59,424 bases of DNA, taken from contig CALXTE010000009.1 of the NCBI GenBank assembly GCA_944391345.1, positions 1 to 59,424 of the forward strand. Reading direction: 5' to 3'. The position numbers and the translations under genes are program-made. Position 1 is the stretch's first letter, and each line of letters opens with the position of its first letter. The notes beneath the pieces were generated by a model that was not told where the DNA came from, made no database searches, and saw only the letters and a program-made list of their open reading frames with translations. The DNA is from an uncultured Alphaproteobacteria bacterium. Its GTDB lineage: Bacteria; Pseudomonadota; Alphaproteobacteria; RF32; CAG-239. Shown piece by piece: positions 59,179 to 59,424 of this stretch.

Positions 59179-59424
59179 TTACTCTTTAGATTTATTTCTA
59201 TCCCTATATGCCGCAACAGCTCGTGCAAGGTTAGCACCACCTGTTTCAATATAAGGATAAGCTTTTTCTGCCGCTTTTACAACAAATTTTGCTTGAGGAC
59301 TTTTCGCTAATACTCCAAGGGCTTTAGCTCCATATTTTGCAATATTTTTATCTATAAATTTATTGCCAGTCGATATTGAATGTGGAATATCTGTCATATA
59401 TTCTAATTCATTAAATTTGTCAAT
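59179..59424 (-). CDS. Candidate toxin 3 (C-terminal part, continues beyond the window)
   Basis: The frame is open to the last base of the window, so the ATG at 59397 is probably internal. Visible residues: IDKFNELEYMTDIPHSISTG, then a helical alanine-rich end with AAEKAYPYIETGGANLARAV and AAYRDRNK. The end is like that of toxin 2 (GAALAQGMNAYHE against GANLARAVAAYRD), which fits with their downstream genes being paralogues. The N-terminus, and whether it has the shared domain, cannot be seen. Confidence 0.65.
   Translation of the reverse strand: MDKFNELEYMTDIPHSISTGNKFIDKNIAKYGAKALGVLAKSPQAKFVVKAAEKAYPYIETGGANLARAVAAYRDRNKSKE

Noticed and set aside
1-59424. Insertion sequences, tRNA and rRNA genes
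   Set aside because: No transposase-like ORF with inverted ends, and no tRNA cloverleaf or rRNA sequence was recognised anywhere; a tRNA scan would be needed to be certain.

Overview
The window looks like a chromosomal piece of an AT-rich, flagellated, uncultured alphaproteobacterium, probably one of the host-associated or gut lineages that encode many secreted cysteine-rich proteins. The lineage call rests on genes largely restricted to Alphaproteobacteria (a PopZ-type polar protein, ChpT phosphotransferase, FlaF, a single-TM protein divergent from rluD, alphaproteobacterial-type RpoH and XRE regulator). It is inference; no rRNA or tRNA gene was found to confirm it.

Layout. 1-1.4 kb: 3' end of an EGF-like repeat protein and a decayed neighbour. 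1.4-15 kb: housekeeping (glgP, tolC, popZ-like, valS), a chpT-cheY-cheR signalling group, a GST, a solute-binding protein and flaF. 15-16.9 kb: a secreted cysteine-rich pair, the second ending in a C-lectin-like domain that resembles the variable region of a diversity-generating retroelement (DGR) target. 16.9-21.9 kb: fliK-flgD-flgE behind an excellent sigma54 promoter. 22-28.8 kb: a six-gene minus-strand run ending in a VirD4/TraG-like coupling ATPase, with no VirB channel genes. 28.8-44.9 kb: rluD, rpoH, msbA, dtd, a ZntB/CorA transporter, SpmAB-like membrane protein, a pseudokinase, a PAS/degenerate GGDEF protein, TrmN6-like methyltransferase. 44.9-48.3 kb: HAD hydrolase, a small C-lectin-like protein and a second large cysteine-rich/C-lectin-like protein. 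48.3-53.3 kb: kdsB, then about 0.9 kb of non-coding DNA packed with tetraloop hairpins, then the peptidoglycan-recycling pair ldcA-mpl. 53.3-55 kb: TetR regulator with a membrane HExxH protein, and another small C-lectin-like protein. 55-59.4 kb: a minus-strand accessory island.

The two least-explained regions are (a) 49.2-50.1 kb, which I read as a tandem set of plus-strand small RNAs with at least nine related hairpins, mostly GNRA-capped, two paired units of which show compensatory base changes and the last units of which repeat every 137-138 bp; and (b) 55.3-59.4 kb, which looks like a modular toxin-immunity island. In (b) a shared N-terminal domain is attached to different C-terminal domains (one a DUF2778/Tlde1-like L,D-transpeptidase fold), each followed by a small multi-pass membrane protein as candidate immunity, with an XRE regulator and a roughly 250-nt structured RNA between modules. 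One toxin copy is frameshifted and one regulator copy is a relic.

How the parts may work together: the flagellar genes, chpT/cheY/cheR and the PopZ-like protein fit a polar, cell-cycle-linked motile cell. The cysteine-rich and C-lectin-like proteins fit surface display. The orphan coupling ATPase could deliver the island's effectors, but that link is speculation. All functional calls are from reading the sequence; no database search was possible.
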